Positions 1-9,301 of a DNA stretch of 64,000 bases are shown piece after piece (the stretch's first letter is position 1; the number at the start of each line of letters is the position of its first letter). This DNA is from Bacteroidota bacterium. Its GTDB lineage: Bacteria; Bacteroidota; Ignavibacteria; Ignavibacteriales; Ignavibacteriaceae. The translations under genes and the position numbers were made by a program. The stretch spans positions 1 to 64,000 of the forward strand of contig JAKAGV010000016.1 of assembly GCA_021815405.1 (NCBI GenBank), given 5' to 3'. Under the pieces are notes generated by a model. The model was not told the origin of the DNA and did no database searches. It saw nothing but the letters and a program-made list of their open reading frames with translations.

Positions 1-1
1 A

Positions 2-127
2 AAACCGGAAAGTGTAGAGTTTGTGGATTCATTGCCGAAGACACGGAGCGGGAAAATTATGCGGCGTGTACTAAAGGCGAAAGCACTTGGTCAGGATCCC
101 GGAAATATTTCTACACTTGAAGAATAA
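2..127 (+). CDS. C-terminal fragment of an acyl/acetyl-CoA synthetase (5' end outside window)
   Basis: An open frame entering from the left edge gives 41 codons ending in TAA at 125-127. It contains [20 protein letters not shown], the C-terminal motif of AMP-forming acetyl-CoA and acyl-CoA synthetases; the lysine after RSG is the catalytic residue that is reversibly acetylated in Acs. The family activates acetate or another carboxylate to its CoA thioester via an acyl-adenylate in the cytoplasm. Only the tail is visible, so acetate versus another acyl substrate cannot be decided, although the exact motif and the short tail after it favour Acs. It is followed by a 13-bp stem-loop. Confidence 0.8.
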   Translation, partial: KPESVEFVDSLPKTRSGKIMRRVLKAKALGQDPGNISTLEE

Positions 128-154
128 TTACTTATTTTAAATATTCGATATTGG

Positions 155-188
155 TTCTAGATGCTGGATAAATTCAAGCATCTAGAAT
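155..188. repeat. Stem-loop / dispersed palindrome after the CoA-synthetase gene
   Basis: CTAGATGCT at 157-165 and AGCATCTAG at 177-185 form a perfect 9-bp stem around an 11-nt loop. The pairing extends outward (GGTTCTAG against CTAGAATCC) with one bulged base. There is no T-tract directly after it, so a factor-independent terminator is possible but not certain; a REP-like dispersed palindrome is the alternative. Confidence 0.55.
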
Positions 189-241
189 CCTGTATATTAC
201 TTTATCTTGTATAATTGGAGTTGCCTGTTTATATTTTTTGC

Positions 242-766
242 GTGAAAAAATTCTTACAATACCTTATAATTTTACTTCTACCAATAATCTTTGCGGTGGG
301 GTGTAATCCGGGCATAACTCCAGCCACTGCTGCGGAAGAAAATCAAACAGCCGGATTCAGCGGGACAATTACTTTTAAGGGAAAGTGGTCGCCTGATGTA
401 AAGTGGACTCTGTTAGTAGTCTTCAAAGATCCATTAACTTCGTCAGCATCTTTTAATATTTTTAACGTCGGCTATATCAGCCATCCGATTCCAAATAACG
501 TAAATGAATTTTCGTTTTCGACTGCTGTTGATTCCGGAATTATTCCAATTACTGCCGGAAGTTATTCGTACGTTGCAGTTGCTCAATCCAAAAAAGACAC
601 TCTCTCGATCAACCGTGCGGATTGGAATGTTGTTGGAGTTTATTATGCAAATGACGATACAACTCAGCCAGGTAAATTGACTATTCCGGCAAATTCTTTT
701 GTAACCGGAATAAACATAACTTGTGATTTTAATAAGCTGCCTGTTCAACCTCCGGGAGGAAATTGA
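242..766 (+). CDS. Putative lipoprotein paired with a TonB-dependent receptor
   Basis: Protein of about 174 residues, unrecognised family. From a GTG at 242 it reads as a classic lipoprotein signal: two lysines, a hydrophobic stretch and AVGC as lipobox, giving a mature N-terminal cysteine. A TTG at 215 would add nine residues ahead of the lysines, which fits a signal peptide less well; neither start has a well-spaced Shine-Dalgarno sequence. The mature part is rich in beta-prone segments and has no obvious catalytic motif. Its TGA overlaps the ATG of the following TonB-dependent receptor, so the two are almost certainly co-transcribed. By analogy with receptor-associated lipoproteins it may bind the receptor's ligand; that is inference. 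Confidence 0.7.
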   Translation: MKKFLQYLIILLLPIIFAVGCNPGITPATAAEENQTAGFSGTITFKGKWSPDVKWTLLVVFKDPLTSSASFNIFNVGYISHPIPNNVNEFSFSTAVDSGIIPITAGSYSYVAVAQSKKDTLSINRADWNVVGVYYANDDTTQPGKLTIPANSFVTGINITCDFNKLPVQPPGGN

Positions 767-2958
767 TGATTTTTTCTGCTAATAAGACTGGCTTATTAAA
801 AAAGATCATTTTTATCTTAATGTTTGCTGTTGCCCCGTTGCTTTCACAGAATTTTCATATAAACGGTATAGTTACCGACTCAACAAATAATCCTTTGCCT
901 GGTGTTAATGTAAAGATTATTGGTACTAAGCTTGGCACTGCTACGGGAGTTGATGGAAAATTTTTTATTGGAAATCTTAAGTCTTCAATTTATTCACTTG
1001 AATTTTCATCCATCGGTTACAAAACAAAAATTATCTCAAATCTGGTGTTGAAAGATAGACCTCTGACTTTGAATGTTGAATTACAACAGCAGGCAATTGA
1101 GTCGCAGCAGATAGTTGTTACAGCAAGCAAGTATGCACAACGATTGGCAGACTTACCGGTAAGTGCAAGTATCATTCACGCAAATTTATTTGAGAAAAAG
1201 GATATCAACGATCTTAAAGATGCAATGCGTTACGTACCCGGTGTAAATATGATTGATGATCAAATCAGCATACGCGGATCAAGCGGTTACAGCAGAGGTG
1301 CCGGTACCAGAGTACTGCTGGAAATTGATGGCATTCCTTATTACACCGGAGACACAGGCGAAATTATATGGGAAATTATTCCTACTCCCGAGATTGAAAG
1401 AGTTGAAGTTATTAAAGGAGCCTCAAGTTCTCTTTATGGTTCATCAGCAATCGGCGGTGTAGTCAATGTTATAACAAAGGGAATTGGCAACAAACCGGTT
1501 ACATACATTAAAACGAGTATCGGTGCTTATGATAAGCCTTCTTACAGCATATGGAACTGGTCTAATGAATTAAGAACATTTACCGGACTTACAGCCGCTC
1601 ATTCGCAAAGATTCGGGAACTTAGGACTTTCAGTTTCATTAACCAGGCTTTCCAACATGAGTTATAAGCAGAGCGGATATTATACAAGATTTATCGGCTT
1701 CATAAAAGGTGTTTATGATTTCTCTTCTACATCTTCATTAACTTTTTTAGCCAATTCAATGAACCAGCATGACGGTACTTTCCTTTACTGGAAAGATTCG
1801 CGTGATGCTTTAATTCCTCCTGCCGCTGATGAGGGAGAATCAGTAACTTCAGGCAGATATATGTTCGGCGCGATTTATAAGTATGTACTTAGTAATAATT
1901 TCTTCCTAAATATCAGAGGAAGCTATTACAGAAATGACTGGGCTGACCAAACCTCTGCTCAAAATAAATCTTTATCAAATCTTTACCGGCTGGAAGTACA
2001 GACAAATGCTAATCTATTTAATAATTTTATTCTGGTCTCTGGAATTGAAGCAACCGCTGACAATGTTACGTCAAATATTTTTAGCAACCAGACTGCAAAA
2101 GGATTTGGAATTTATTCGCAGGCAGATTACAAATTTCAATTCCCGCTCTCAACTACTTTTGGAATAAGATACGATTATAGTAAACTTAGTAATCAAATTG
2201 GAGTAAGCGCATTATCGCCAAAAACAGGATTGAATTACAGGTTAACTAACAGATTATCGCTCAGATCTTCTTTGGGTACCGGATTCAGAGCCCCAACACT
2301 TTCCGAAGCTTATACTTCAACTTCGACTAGCGGAATCACAATTCGACCGAATCCGAATCTTAAGCCGGAATCAAACTGGACATTTGAGGTTGGTGCAAAT
2401 TACCAGTTAACAAATAATATTAATTTAGATGCCGCACTTTTCGATAATGAATACTATGATTTTATTGAACCGACTGTCGATCCAACTGATGGCTTTGTGC
2501 ATTTTGAAAATGTAACCAGAGCCCGGATACAAGGATTTGAATTTAATTCTAACTATTCATTTTTTGAAAATCATTTGAGACTTTCATTAAATTACACTTA
2601 TCTCTGGGCAAGAGATCTTCAGCTTCATCAAGCGCTAAAATATAGACCAAGGCATATGGCGTTAGCCAGTGTAGATTATTCAATTGGAAATTTTGATTTT
2701 GGTGCTGACTTTCGTTACTCAAGCAAAGTTGAGGAGATGGACTTTGAGCTAGTTACTCTTGGCGTTGTTAAGGATGGGAGGAAAAGGGTTGATATTCAGG
2801 TGCTTGATTTAAGAGCCGATTACAACTTAAAGCATTTCGGAATTCCGGCAAAAATATTTTTTAATGTGAACAATGTCTTTAATTATAATTATGTTGAGTT
2901 AATCGCCAATATAGCTCCAATTAGAAATTATTCGTTGAGCATGGAGTTTGTATTCTGA
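766..2958 (+). CDS. TonB-dependent outer-membrane receptor
   Basis: Outer-membrane receptor of about 730 residues. Order: signal peptide (about 1-27), carboxypeptidase-regulatory-like beta-sandwich (about 29-110, with NGIVTDSTNNPLPGVNV), TonB plug (about 115-240, with SIRGSSGYSRG and VEVIKGASSSLYGSSAIGG), then a 22-strand-type barrel ending in an aromatic residue (EFVF), as outer-membrane proteins do. The ATG at 766 is chosen over a TTG at 763 because GGAGGA lies 5 nt upstream (755-760). The preceding lipoprotein gene overlaps it by one base. The size and plug fit siderophore, cobalamin or metal-chelate receptors rather than a SusC glycan importer; the ligand cannot be read from the sequence. 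Confidence 0.9.
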   Translation: MIFSANKTGLLKKIIFILMFAVAPLLSQNFHINGIVTDSTNNPLPGVNVKIIGTKLGTATGVDGKFFIGNLKSSIYSLEFSSIGYKTKIISNLVLKDRPLTLNVELQQQAIESQQIVVTASKYAQRLADLPVSASIIHANLFEKKDINDLKDAMRYVPGVNMIDDQISIRGSSGYSRGAGTRVLLEIDGIPYYTGDTGEIIWEIIPTPEIERVEVIKGASSSLYGSSAIGGVVNVITKGIGNKPVTYIKTSIGAYDKPSYSIWNWSNELRTFTGLTAAHSQRFGNLGLSVSLTRLSNMSYKQSGYYTRFIGFIKGVYDFSSTSSLTFLANSMNQHDGTFLYWKDSRDALIPPAADEGESVTSGRYMFGAIYKYVLSNNFFLNIRGSYYRNDWADQTSAQNKSLSNLYRLEVQTNANLFNNFILVSGIEATADNVTSNIFSNQTAKGFGIYSQADYKFQFPLSTTFGIRYDYSKLSNQIGVSALSPKTGLNYRLTNRLSLRSSLGTGFRAPTLSEAYTSTSTSGITIRPNPNLKPESNWTFEVGANYQLTNNINLDAALFDNEYYDFIEPTVDPTDGFVHFENVTRARIQGFEFNSNYSFFENHLRLSLNYTYLWARDLQLHQALKYRPRHMALASVDYSIGNFDFGADFRYSSKVEEMDFELVTLGVVKDGRKRVDIQVLDLRADYNLKHFGIPAKIFFNVNNVFNYNYVELIANIAPIRNYSLSMEFVF

Positions 2959-3132
2959 AGGCATTCTATTCGATTCCAGCTTAAGTCAAATTAGTTTTTG
3001 GTTGAAAAATTAAGGACACAATTATAGTTTTAATTCCACAACTTCTTATCTGGAATATTAACCAGTTAAATATTAATTTTGTGCAAAGTTAAAATTAAAT
3101 GACCCGACTAAGTTGGGGAGAAAGAATAATTC

Positions 3133-4494
3133 ATGTTTATAGATACTCATGCACATTTGTTTTATCCTAATTTCAATGAAGACTTAGATGCTGTAATTAA
3201 AAATGCAAAGCAGTCCGGCGTTGATTTTATCATTGTCCCGGCTACCGATTTGGAAACCTCCGGCAAAGTAATCGAGCTGATTGAAAAATATGATTTCATT
3301 TATGGAGCTGTTGGAATTCATCCGCATGAAACCAAAGCATGGGATAATTCTTTAATTGAAAAGATTGAGAAACTGGCTTTACATCCGAAAGTTGTAGGCA
3401 TTGGCGAAATCGGTTTGGATTATTACTATGATTTTTCTCCGAAAGATAAACAAATAGAAGCTTTTAAAGCTCAGCTTGACCTTGCAGTTAAGCTAAATAA
3501 GCCGGCTATAATTCATAATCGTGAATCGGATGCCGATATGATGTCGATAATACGATCCTACCAGGATACCGAATTGAAAGCCCAGTTCCATTGTTTCAAC
3601 GGAACATTTGAACAGGCAAGGGAACTAGTGAAATTAAATCACTTCATTTCTTTTACAGGAAATATTACTTTTAAAAATTCCGATCAGCTTCGCGATGTTC
3701 TTTCAAAGCTCAGCCTCGAAAGCGTTATGTTGGAAACTGATTCACCATTTATGACCCCCGAACCTCATCGCGGTAAACGTAACGAACCTTCTTATCTTAA
3801 AATTATAGCTGAGAAAATTGCTGAACTTCATCATCTAAATGTTGAAGATGTGGCACGAGTGACTTCTTATAATGTGTTTAGAATGTTCGGAATAGGTTCG
3901 AAGCCTGGGACAAGTTTTACATATAAGATTGGCGATTCGCTTTATATTAATGTTACCAACCGCTGCGATGCTAAGTGCGAATTCTGCGATAGGAAAGGCG
4001 ATGCGGTGATAAGCGGTTATAATCTGAGCATGACAAAAAGCGAAGAACCAGAAGCTGAAGTTTACATTAAAGAAATTGGTGATCCGAAACTGTTTAAAGA
4101 AATTGTTTTCTGCGGCTATGGCGAACCTACAATCCGCTGGGATGTTGTAAAGAAAGTTGCAAGATACGTCAAAGAAAATGAAGGGAGAACCAGGCTAATA
4201 ACAAATGGTCATGGCTGCCTGATAAACAAAAGAGACATCGTACCCGAGCTTAGCGGCTTAATCGACGTTGTTTCAATCAGCTTTAATTCTGCCGACCCGC
4301 GGCAGTATTCCGAGATGATAGGACTTGGAACCGATTCATTCAATGATATGATTAATTTTGCTAAGGATGCAAAAAATTATTGCGAGAAAGTAGTGATGAC
4401 AGTTATTGCGATGGAAAATATCAATATCGAGCGTGCTAGAAAAGTGGTTGAAGAAAAAATCGGTGCTGAGTTTAGAGTTAGGCAATACTTCTAA
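3133..4494 (+). CDS. TatD nuclease fused to a radical SAM domain
   Basis: One 453-residue frame contains two domains. Residues 1-253 are a complete TatD metal-dependent hydrolase: DTHAHLF gives H6 and H8, GEIGLDYYY gives E92, with H128, H153 and D203 as further metal ligands. Residues 265-453 are a compact radical SAM domain with CDAKCEFC (C278, C282, C285, CxxxCxxC) for a [4Fe-4S] cluster and GYGEP at 328-332 as the SAM-binding motif. TatD proteins are 3'-5' DNases or deoxyribonucleases; the radical SAM partner resembles the TatD-linked radical SAM family, whose substrate is unknown. The start has GGGGAG about 12 nt upstream. TAATTTTG at 3074-3081 resembles a -7 box, but no convincing -33 box precedes it. 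dacB follows after five bases. Confidence 0.88.
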   Translation: MFIDTHAHLFYPNFNEDLDAVIKNAKQSGVDFIIVPATDLETSGKVIELIEKYDFIYGAVGIHPHETKAWDNSLIEKIEKLALHPKVVGIGEIGLDYYYDFSPKDKQIEAFKAQLDLAVKLNKPAIIHNRESDADMMSIIRSYQDTELKAQFHCFNGTFEQARELVKLNHFISFTGNITFKNSDQLRDVLSKLSLESVMLETDSPFMTPEPHRGKRNEPSYLKIIAEKIAELHHLNVEDVARVTSYNVFRMFGIGSKPGTSFTYKIGDSLYINVTNRCDAKCEFCDRKGDAVISGYNLSMTKSEEPEAEVYIKEIGDPKLFKEIVFCGYGEPTIRWDVVKKVARYVKENEGRTRLITNGHGCLINKRDIVPELSGLIDVVSISFNSADPRQYSEMIGLGTDSFNDMINFAKDAKNYCEKVVMTVIAMENINIERARKVVEEKIGAEFRVRQYF

Positions 4495-4499
4495 AAAAT

Positions 4500-5930
4500 A
4501 TGAAGTTTTTATTACCTATTCTTTTATCATTATATTTCTTTCAAGCTTATCCTCAAACAAATCTGAGTTTTGTTAAATCGAGGATAGATTCAATTCTTTG
4601 CGGAAATAATTTTGAATCTACATTAATGGGGATTGATATTTATGATTTAACTGCTAAAAAAGAATTGTACTCTAAAAACGATAAGCTTTTATTCCGTCCA
4701 GCATCTAATCTGAAAATTTTAACGACTGCTGCAGGATTAAAATACCTTGAACCGAGCTATAATTTCAAGACGTCTGTTCTGTATTCCGGTAAAATTAGAA
4801 ATGGCATTTTACACGGAGATATTTATGTAATCGGAGGTTGCGATCCGGACTTTACCACTAAAGATTTAGATTCGATGGCAGTTGCATTAAAATCATTAGG
4901 CATTAGAAATATTACAGGTACTCTTTATGGTGATGTTTCAATGATGGATTCTCTCTTCTGGGGCAAAGGCTGGATGTGGGATGACGATCCCTCTACCGAT
5001 GTACCTTATCTTAGTGCTCTAAATATTGATGCTAACTCAATTGGTGCAATTGTAGAACCCGGAAAGATTGGAGAGAAAGCAAAGGTAAATTTAGTACCAC
5101 AAGTAAATTTTTTTAAGATTGATAACTTAACTGAAACGGTACCGGCAGACATTCCTTCAAGAATTACCTTTGATAGAGACTGGATTGACAGAAAAAATAC
5201 TTTGATAATTAAGGGCAAAGTCTCGGATAAATTTATTCCAGAATCTTTTCAAGATACTTTGCGTGTTAACGTTTTTGAGCCTCAACTATACTTTCTGAAA
5301 CTTTTTAACGAAGTATTGAACAAAGACGGAATTAAAACTGAAGGTAAGATTAAATTCAGAAATGCTGAAGGCAGCTTGAGTGAAGTTTGCACAATTAAAC
5401 ATAACTTAGTGGATGTAGTTCATAAGACAAATAAGATTAGTTACAACCTTGGTGCGGAGATGGTTCTGCGAGCAATTGCAACTATGTACTTTGGGAAACC
5501 GGCTACGGCAGAAAAAGGAATTATGTTTGTCGATAGTTTGATTACCTCCGCAGGAATGAATCCCAATAATTTTAGAATTGTCGATGGTTCCGGAGTTTCA
5601 CATTACAATTTAGTCTCTGCAAGATTAATATTGCAGGTGCTTAAATATCTTTACTTTAAACGACCGGATATCTACAAGATAATGTATAATTCTTTTCCGG
5701 TAGCCGGTGTTGATGGAACTTTGAAGAATCGCTTCCAAGATACGCCGGCGCAGAATAATATTCATGCAAAAACCGGAACTCTCAGTGGAGTGTGCAGTCT
5801 TTCGGGCTACCTAACAGCCGAGAACGGACATCTACTTGCATTCTCGATGCTAGTCCAAAGTTATGTTGGGAGTTCGAAAATTTATCGAGACATACAGGAT
5901 AAGATTTGCAACATCCTTGTTAAGTATTAA
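4500..5930 (+). CDS. dacB: D-alanyl-D-alanine carboxypeptidase/endopeptidase (PBP4, peptidase S13)
   Basis: 476-residue periplasmic penicillin-binding protein with signal peptide (about 1-18). All three active-site motifs are present: SxxK as SNLK (S69, K72), SxN as SYN (314-316) and KTG at 424-426. The long insert between the first two motifs is typical of the S13/PBP4 class. The family cleaves the terminal D-Ala or D-Ala cross-links of peptidoglycan. The gene starts five bases after the TatD-rSAM stop and is followed by prmA after 16 bases, so the three are likely one transcript. Length and motifs are normal. Confidence 0.92.
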   Translation: MKFLLPILLSLYFFQAYPQTNLSFVKSRIDSILCGNNFESTLMGIDIYDLTAKKELYSKNDKLLFRPASNLKILTTAAGLKYLEPSYNFKTSVLYSGKIRNGILHGDIYVIGGCDPDFTTKDLDSMAVALKSLGIRNITGTLYGDVSMMDSLFWGKGWMWDDDPSTDVPYLSALNIDANSIGAIVEPGKIGEKAKVNLVPQVNFFKIDNLTETVPADIPSRITFDRDWIDRKNTLIIKGKVSDKFIPESFQDTLRVNVFEPQLYFLKLFNEVLNKDGIKTEGKIKFRNAEGSLSEVCTIKHNLVDVVHKTNKISYNLGAEMVLRAIATMYFGKPATAEKGIMFVDSLITSAGMNPNNFRIVDGSGVSHYNLVSARLILQVLKYLYFKRPDIYKIMYNSFPVAGVDGTLKNRFQDTPAQNNIHAKTGTLSGVCSLSGYLTAENGHLLAFSMLVQSYVGSSKIYRDIQDKICNILVKY

Positions 5931-5946
5931 AAATCAAATTTGAATA

Positions 5947-6807
5947 ATGAAACATTACAAAGAATTTACCATTACCGCCGAGCCATTCAATCCGGAATTA
6001 ATAAGCGGACTAATGTGGGAACTTGATATTTCCGGAGTGAATGAAGAAGTTAATTGCCTAAAAATATTTGCCGCGGAAGACAGCAATGTTAGAACTGAGG
6101 ACATTAAATTACTTCTTCAAAGATTGGTTGAAGAGAAAATGCTTTTCAAATTTTCAGTAGAAGAATTTTATATTGAAGATAAGAATTGGAATGAAGAGTG
6201 GGAGAAATCGGTCAACGTAATTGAAGTTTCCGACAGATTGGTAATTAAGCCGTCATTTAGAAATTATACGGCAAAGCCCGGTCAGATTATTATTACGATT
6301 GACCCGAAAATGTCTTTCGGAACAGGAGAGCATCAGACAACAAAATTAGTTTTGCAGCTTCTTGAAAAATACGTTAAGAAGGAGATGAAGATGCTGGATG
6401 TTGGATCTGGAACCGGAGTACTTGCAATTGCCGCTGTTAAGCTTGGTGTTTCTTCTGCTGTTGCTGTCGATAATGATGAATGGTGCTTCGGCAACGCAAT
6501 AGAAAATTGCGAGGTTAATTCTGCCGCTGCTCAAATTGAAGTAAAACTTGGTGAAATAAAAAACGTTCAGGGAAATAATTTCGATTTGATAACTGCCAAC
6601 ATCCAGAAAAATATTCTTCTGGATATTGCATCTGAGATTAAAGAAAAATTAAAACCAGGCGGAATCCTTATACTGTCCGGTTTACTTTTCTCCGATGAAA
6701 ATGACATAATGATAAAATATTCTTCGCTAGGATTTCAATTTGTAGAAAAGAAATCTCTTGATGAATGGATAGCGATGGTATTTAGCGGCACTGGCAAAAT
6801 TTCCTAA
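5947..6807 (+). CDS. prmA: Ribosomal protein L11 methyltransferase
   Basis: 286-residue class I SAM-dependent methyltransferase. An N-terminal substrate-recognition domain (about 1-85) is followed by a Rossmann domain with the SAM motif LDVGSGTGVLAIAA at about 150-163, an acidic ribose-binding residue in AVAVDND, and TANIQKNIL in the position of the family's post-I motif. FGTGEHQTT, just before the SAM motif, is characteristic of PrmA. It trimethylates lysines and the N-terminus of ribosomal protein L11 in the cytoplasm. It lies 16 bases after dacB, probably in the same operon. Confidence 0.9.
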   Translation: MKHYKEFTITAEPFNPELISGLMWELDISGVNEEVNCLKIFAAEDSNVRTEDIKLLLQRLVEEKMLFKFSVEEFYIEDKNWNEEWEKSVNVIEVSDRLVIKPSFRNYTAKPGQIIITIDPKMSFGTGEHQTTKLVLQLLEKYVKKEMKMLDVGSGTGVLAIAAVKLGVSSAVAVDNDEWCFGNAIENCEVNSAAAQIEVKLGEIKNVQGNNFDLITANIQKNILLDIASEIKEKLKPGGILILSGLLFSDENDIMIKYSSLGFQFVEKKSLDEWIAMVFSGTGKIS

Positions 6808-6910
6808 GATGGTATAAATTGCAATAGTAAGTTTTTACTTCTAATGAATAATAGACTTTTTCCAAATTAATCAACAACATATTTTTAAAAGAATTTAAAG
6901 GGAAGTTACC

Positions 6911-8083
6911 ATGCGTGCGAAATTGATTTTAAAGCGGCGGGAAGACTTAAGATTAAGATCCGGTCATCTTTGGATTTTTAGTAATGAAGTAGATGGAATA
7001 ATTGGCAATGCTGAAAATGGTGATATGATTGATGTCTGCGATTCTAGCGAAACCATTATTGGTACCGGTTTCTATAACAAAAACTCACTTATTGCTGTAA
7101 GAATGCTGAGCAACAGCAATGTTGAAGAACTTTATACCTTATTTAAAGAAAAGTTATACAAGGCTTTTGAGCTAAGAAAGATTTTTTATCCTGCTCTAGA
7201 TTCTTTTCGTATGGTATTTAGCGAAAGCGATTATATGCCGGGGCTTATTATCGATAAGTATAACAATACATTTGTCCTGCAGACTTATTCATTCGGCATG
7301 CAGAGAAATATTTCTCTTATCGTGAAGATATTACAGGAAGATTTTGGAGCTGAAAATATTTTTACAAAACATGAACCATATTTCAGGAAGATGGAAGGGC
7401 TATCGGAAGAAGATGAAATCTACTTGGGTGAAAGAAAATCAGAAATAATTTCGGACGGCTCGCTTAGTTTCAATATAAATTTTGAAACCGGACAGAAGAC
7501 AGGATTCTTCTTTGATCAGCGAGATAACCGGTTTTTCATTGAAAAAATTGTGAAAGATAAAACCGTTCTAGATGCTTTCTGCAATTCAGGCGGATTTGGA
7601 ATGCATGCTGCAAAAGCCGGCGCTGCCTCGGTTGTTTTTGTTGATTCATCGGCATCCGAAATTGAAAACACTAAAAAGAATATTGAACTGAATAATCTAA
7701 ATGGCAGCTTCAGTTTATTTGAAGAAGATGTCTTTGACTTTCTGAATAAAGAAATTAATGAACAGAAAAAATATGACGTAGTTATGGTTGATCCACCGGC
7801 TTTTGCAAAAAGCAAGAAGCAGATCGCTATTGCTACCAAGGGATACGAAAAGCTTAATAAACGTGCGCTACAAATAGTAGCTAAGAACGGTTTTCTGGTT
7901 ACCTCATCTTGCTCACACTTTATAAACAGATCTGCTTTCTTAGAGATAATTGTCGATGCTTCGCGGAAAGCTAATGTAAATATTCAATTGGTGCACTTTG
8001 CAGGTGAGGCTTTAGATCATCCCCAATTGCCGGCAATGCCGGAGACTTCTTATTTAAAGTTTGCTGTTTTTAAAGTGAATTAA
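6911..8083 (+). CDS. rlmI: 23S rRNA (cytosine-C5) methyltransferase, RlmI family
   Basis: 390 residues. An N-terminal PUA domain (about 1-80, with GHLWIFSNEV) binds RNA, followed by the central EEHEE-type domain and a Rossmann methyltransferase. FFFDQRDNR precedes the SAM motif region (VLDAFCNSGGFG), VDPPAFAKSK is motif IV at about 292-301, and SSCSHF at about 330-335 holds the catalytic cysteine. The architecture matches RlmI, which makes m5C in 23S rRNA (C1962 in E. coli). AAAGGGAAG about 4-12 nt before the ATG serves as ribosome binding site. It is separated from prmA by 103 bases without a terminator that I can recognise. Confidence 0.88.
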   Translation: MRAKLILKRREDLRLRSGHLWIFSNEVDGIIGNAENGDMIDVCDSSETIIGTGFYNKNSLIAVRMLSNSNVEELYTLFKEKLYKAFELRKIFYPALDSFRMVFSESDYMPGLIIDKYNNTFVLQTYSFGMQRNISLIVKILQEDFGAENIFTKHEPYFRKMEGLSEEDEIYLGERKSEIISDGSLSFNINFETGQKTGFFFDQRDNRFFIEKIVKDKTVLDAFCNSGGFGMHAAKAGAASVVFVDSSASEIENTKKNIELNNLNGSFSLFEEDVFDFLNKEINEQKKYDVVMVDPPAFAKSKKQIAIATKGYEKLNKRALQIVAKNGFLVTSSCSHFINRSAFLEIIVDASRKANVNIQLVHFAGEALDHPQLPAMPETSYLKFAVFKVN

Positions 8084-8124
8084 AAAAAATTCTTACCTTG
8101 TAAAAACGATGCAACCTTTTTAAG

Positions 8125-8179
8125 TTTGTCGGCGTCTAATCACATTACTTTTCGAAATTTATCGCACCGGGAAATTTCG
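8125..8179 (+). promoter_or_regulatory. Candidate promoter and inverted repeat ahead of the moxR-bat operon
   Basis: TTTG at 8125-8128 and TACTTTTC at 8146-8153 resemble a Bacteroidota -33/-7 pair (the -7 differs from TAnnTTTG only in its last base), though the 17-nt spacer is shorter than the usual 19-21. Immediately downstream CGAAATTT (8153-8160) and AAATTTCG (8172-8179) form a perfect 8-bp inverted repeat around 11 nt. It could be an operator or a leader hairpin. Position just ahead of an eight-gene operon is the main support. Confidence 0.35.
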
Positions 8180-8221
8180 TGTTGAAGGTTTATTTATTTA
8201 TAATTTTAATGAGGTTAAAAA

Positions 8222-9205
8222 TTGGATATTACCGCACTGAATGAAAAAATTAAACAGGAAAGCGCATTCGTTGATTTGCTGATGAATGAGATCAGCAAGG
8301 TGATAGTCGGTCAGAAGGCAATGGTGGAAAGGCTTATTGTTGGTTTGCTTAGCAACGGGCATGTATTACTAGAAGGTGTTCCGGGGCTTGCAAAAACACT
8401 TGCCATCAAAACGCTTTCCTCTGCTATGAAAGCAAAGTTTCAGAGGATTCAATTCACTCCCGATTTACTTCCGGCAGATTTGGTTGGAACTCAGATTTAT
8501 AATCAGAAAGACGGAAACTTTTTAATCCGTAAGGGTCCTATCTTTTCAAATTTTATTCTTGCAGATGAAATAAACCGTGCACCCGCTAAAGTTCAAAGTG
8601 CTTTGCTTGAAGCAATGCAGGAACGACAGGTTACTATTGGAGAAGCCACATTTAAACTTGAAGATCCTTTTCTAGTTTTGGCAACTCAAAATCCAATTGA
8701 GCAGGAAGGAACTTATCCGCTTCCGGAAGCGCAGGTAGATAGATTTATGCTGAAGGTAAAGATTTCTTATCCTTCGCGCGATGAAGAAATGAAGATCATG
8801 CGTCAAAATGTTAACATGACAAACGGAACGGTTCAGCAGGTAATTACTCCTCAGGATATTCTGAAAGCAAGAGAACTTGTTCAAGAAGTATATATTGATG
8901 AAAAAATCGAAAAGTACATTCTTGATATTGTATTTGCAACTCGTTCACCTAAAGATTACGGACTTGATAAGCTTAATGATTTTATAAGCTACGGTGCATC
9001 GCCGAGAGCTTCAATTAACCTTGCGCTTGGTGCAAAATCCATGGCATTCATTAGAAGAAGAGGATATGTTATTCCGGAAGATGTCAGAGTCATTTGTCTT
9101 GATGTTCTTCGTCACCGCATTGCTGTTACTTATGAAGCAGAAGCGGAAGAGATAACAACCGAGAATGTAATCCAGGAAATTTTGAACAAGCTTGAAGTGC
9201 CTTGA
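8222..9205 (+). CDS. MoxR-family AAA+ ATPase
   Basis: 327-residue cytoplasmic AAA+ ATPase. Walker A is GVPGLAKT (52-59), Walker B is LADEIN (113-118), sensor 1 lies in ATQNPIEQEGTYPLPEAQ, and the C-terminal AAA lid follows. MoxR ATPases act as chaperones that mature or activate proteins with von Willebrand A (vWA) domains, and two such proteins (BatA, BatB) are encoded downstream. The start is a TTG (8222); GAGG lies at 8211-8214 and no in-frame ATG is available nearby. It is the first gene of the bat operon, 97 bases ahead of the DUF58 gene. Confidence 0.92.
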   Translation: MDITALNEKIKQESAFVDLLMNEISKVIVGQKAMVERLIVGLLSNGHVLLEGVPGLAKTLAIKTLSSAMKAKFQRIQFTPDLLPADLVGTQIYNQKDGNFLIRKGPIFSNFILADEINRAPAKVQSALLEAMQERQVTIGEATFKLEDPFLVLATQNPIEQEGTYPLPEAQVDRFMLKVKISYPSRDEEMKIMRQNVNMTNGTVQQVITPQDILKARELVQEVYIDEKIEKYILDIVFATRSPKDYGLDKLNDFISYGASPRASINLALGAKSMAFIRRRGYVIPEDVRVICLDVLRHRIAVTYEAEAEEITTENVIQEILNKLEVP

Positions 9206-9301
9206 AAAACGCATGGATACATGTTTTCCATACAATCATGCTTTCATGCATTCAAACTCCTATTAAGATTAGATTATATAAATCAAGATTTATTTTATTG
9301 A

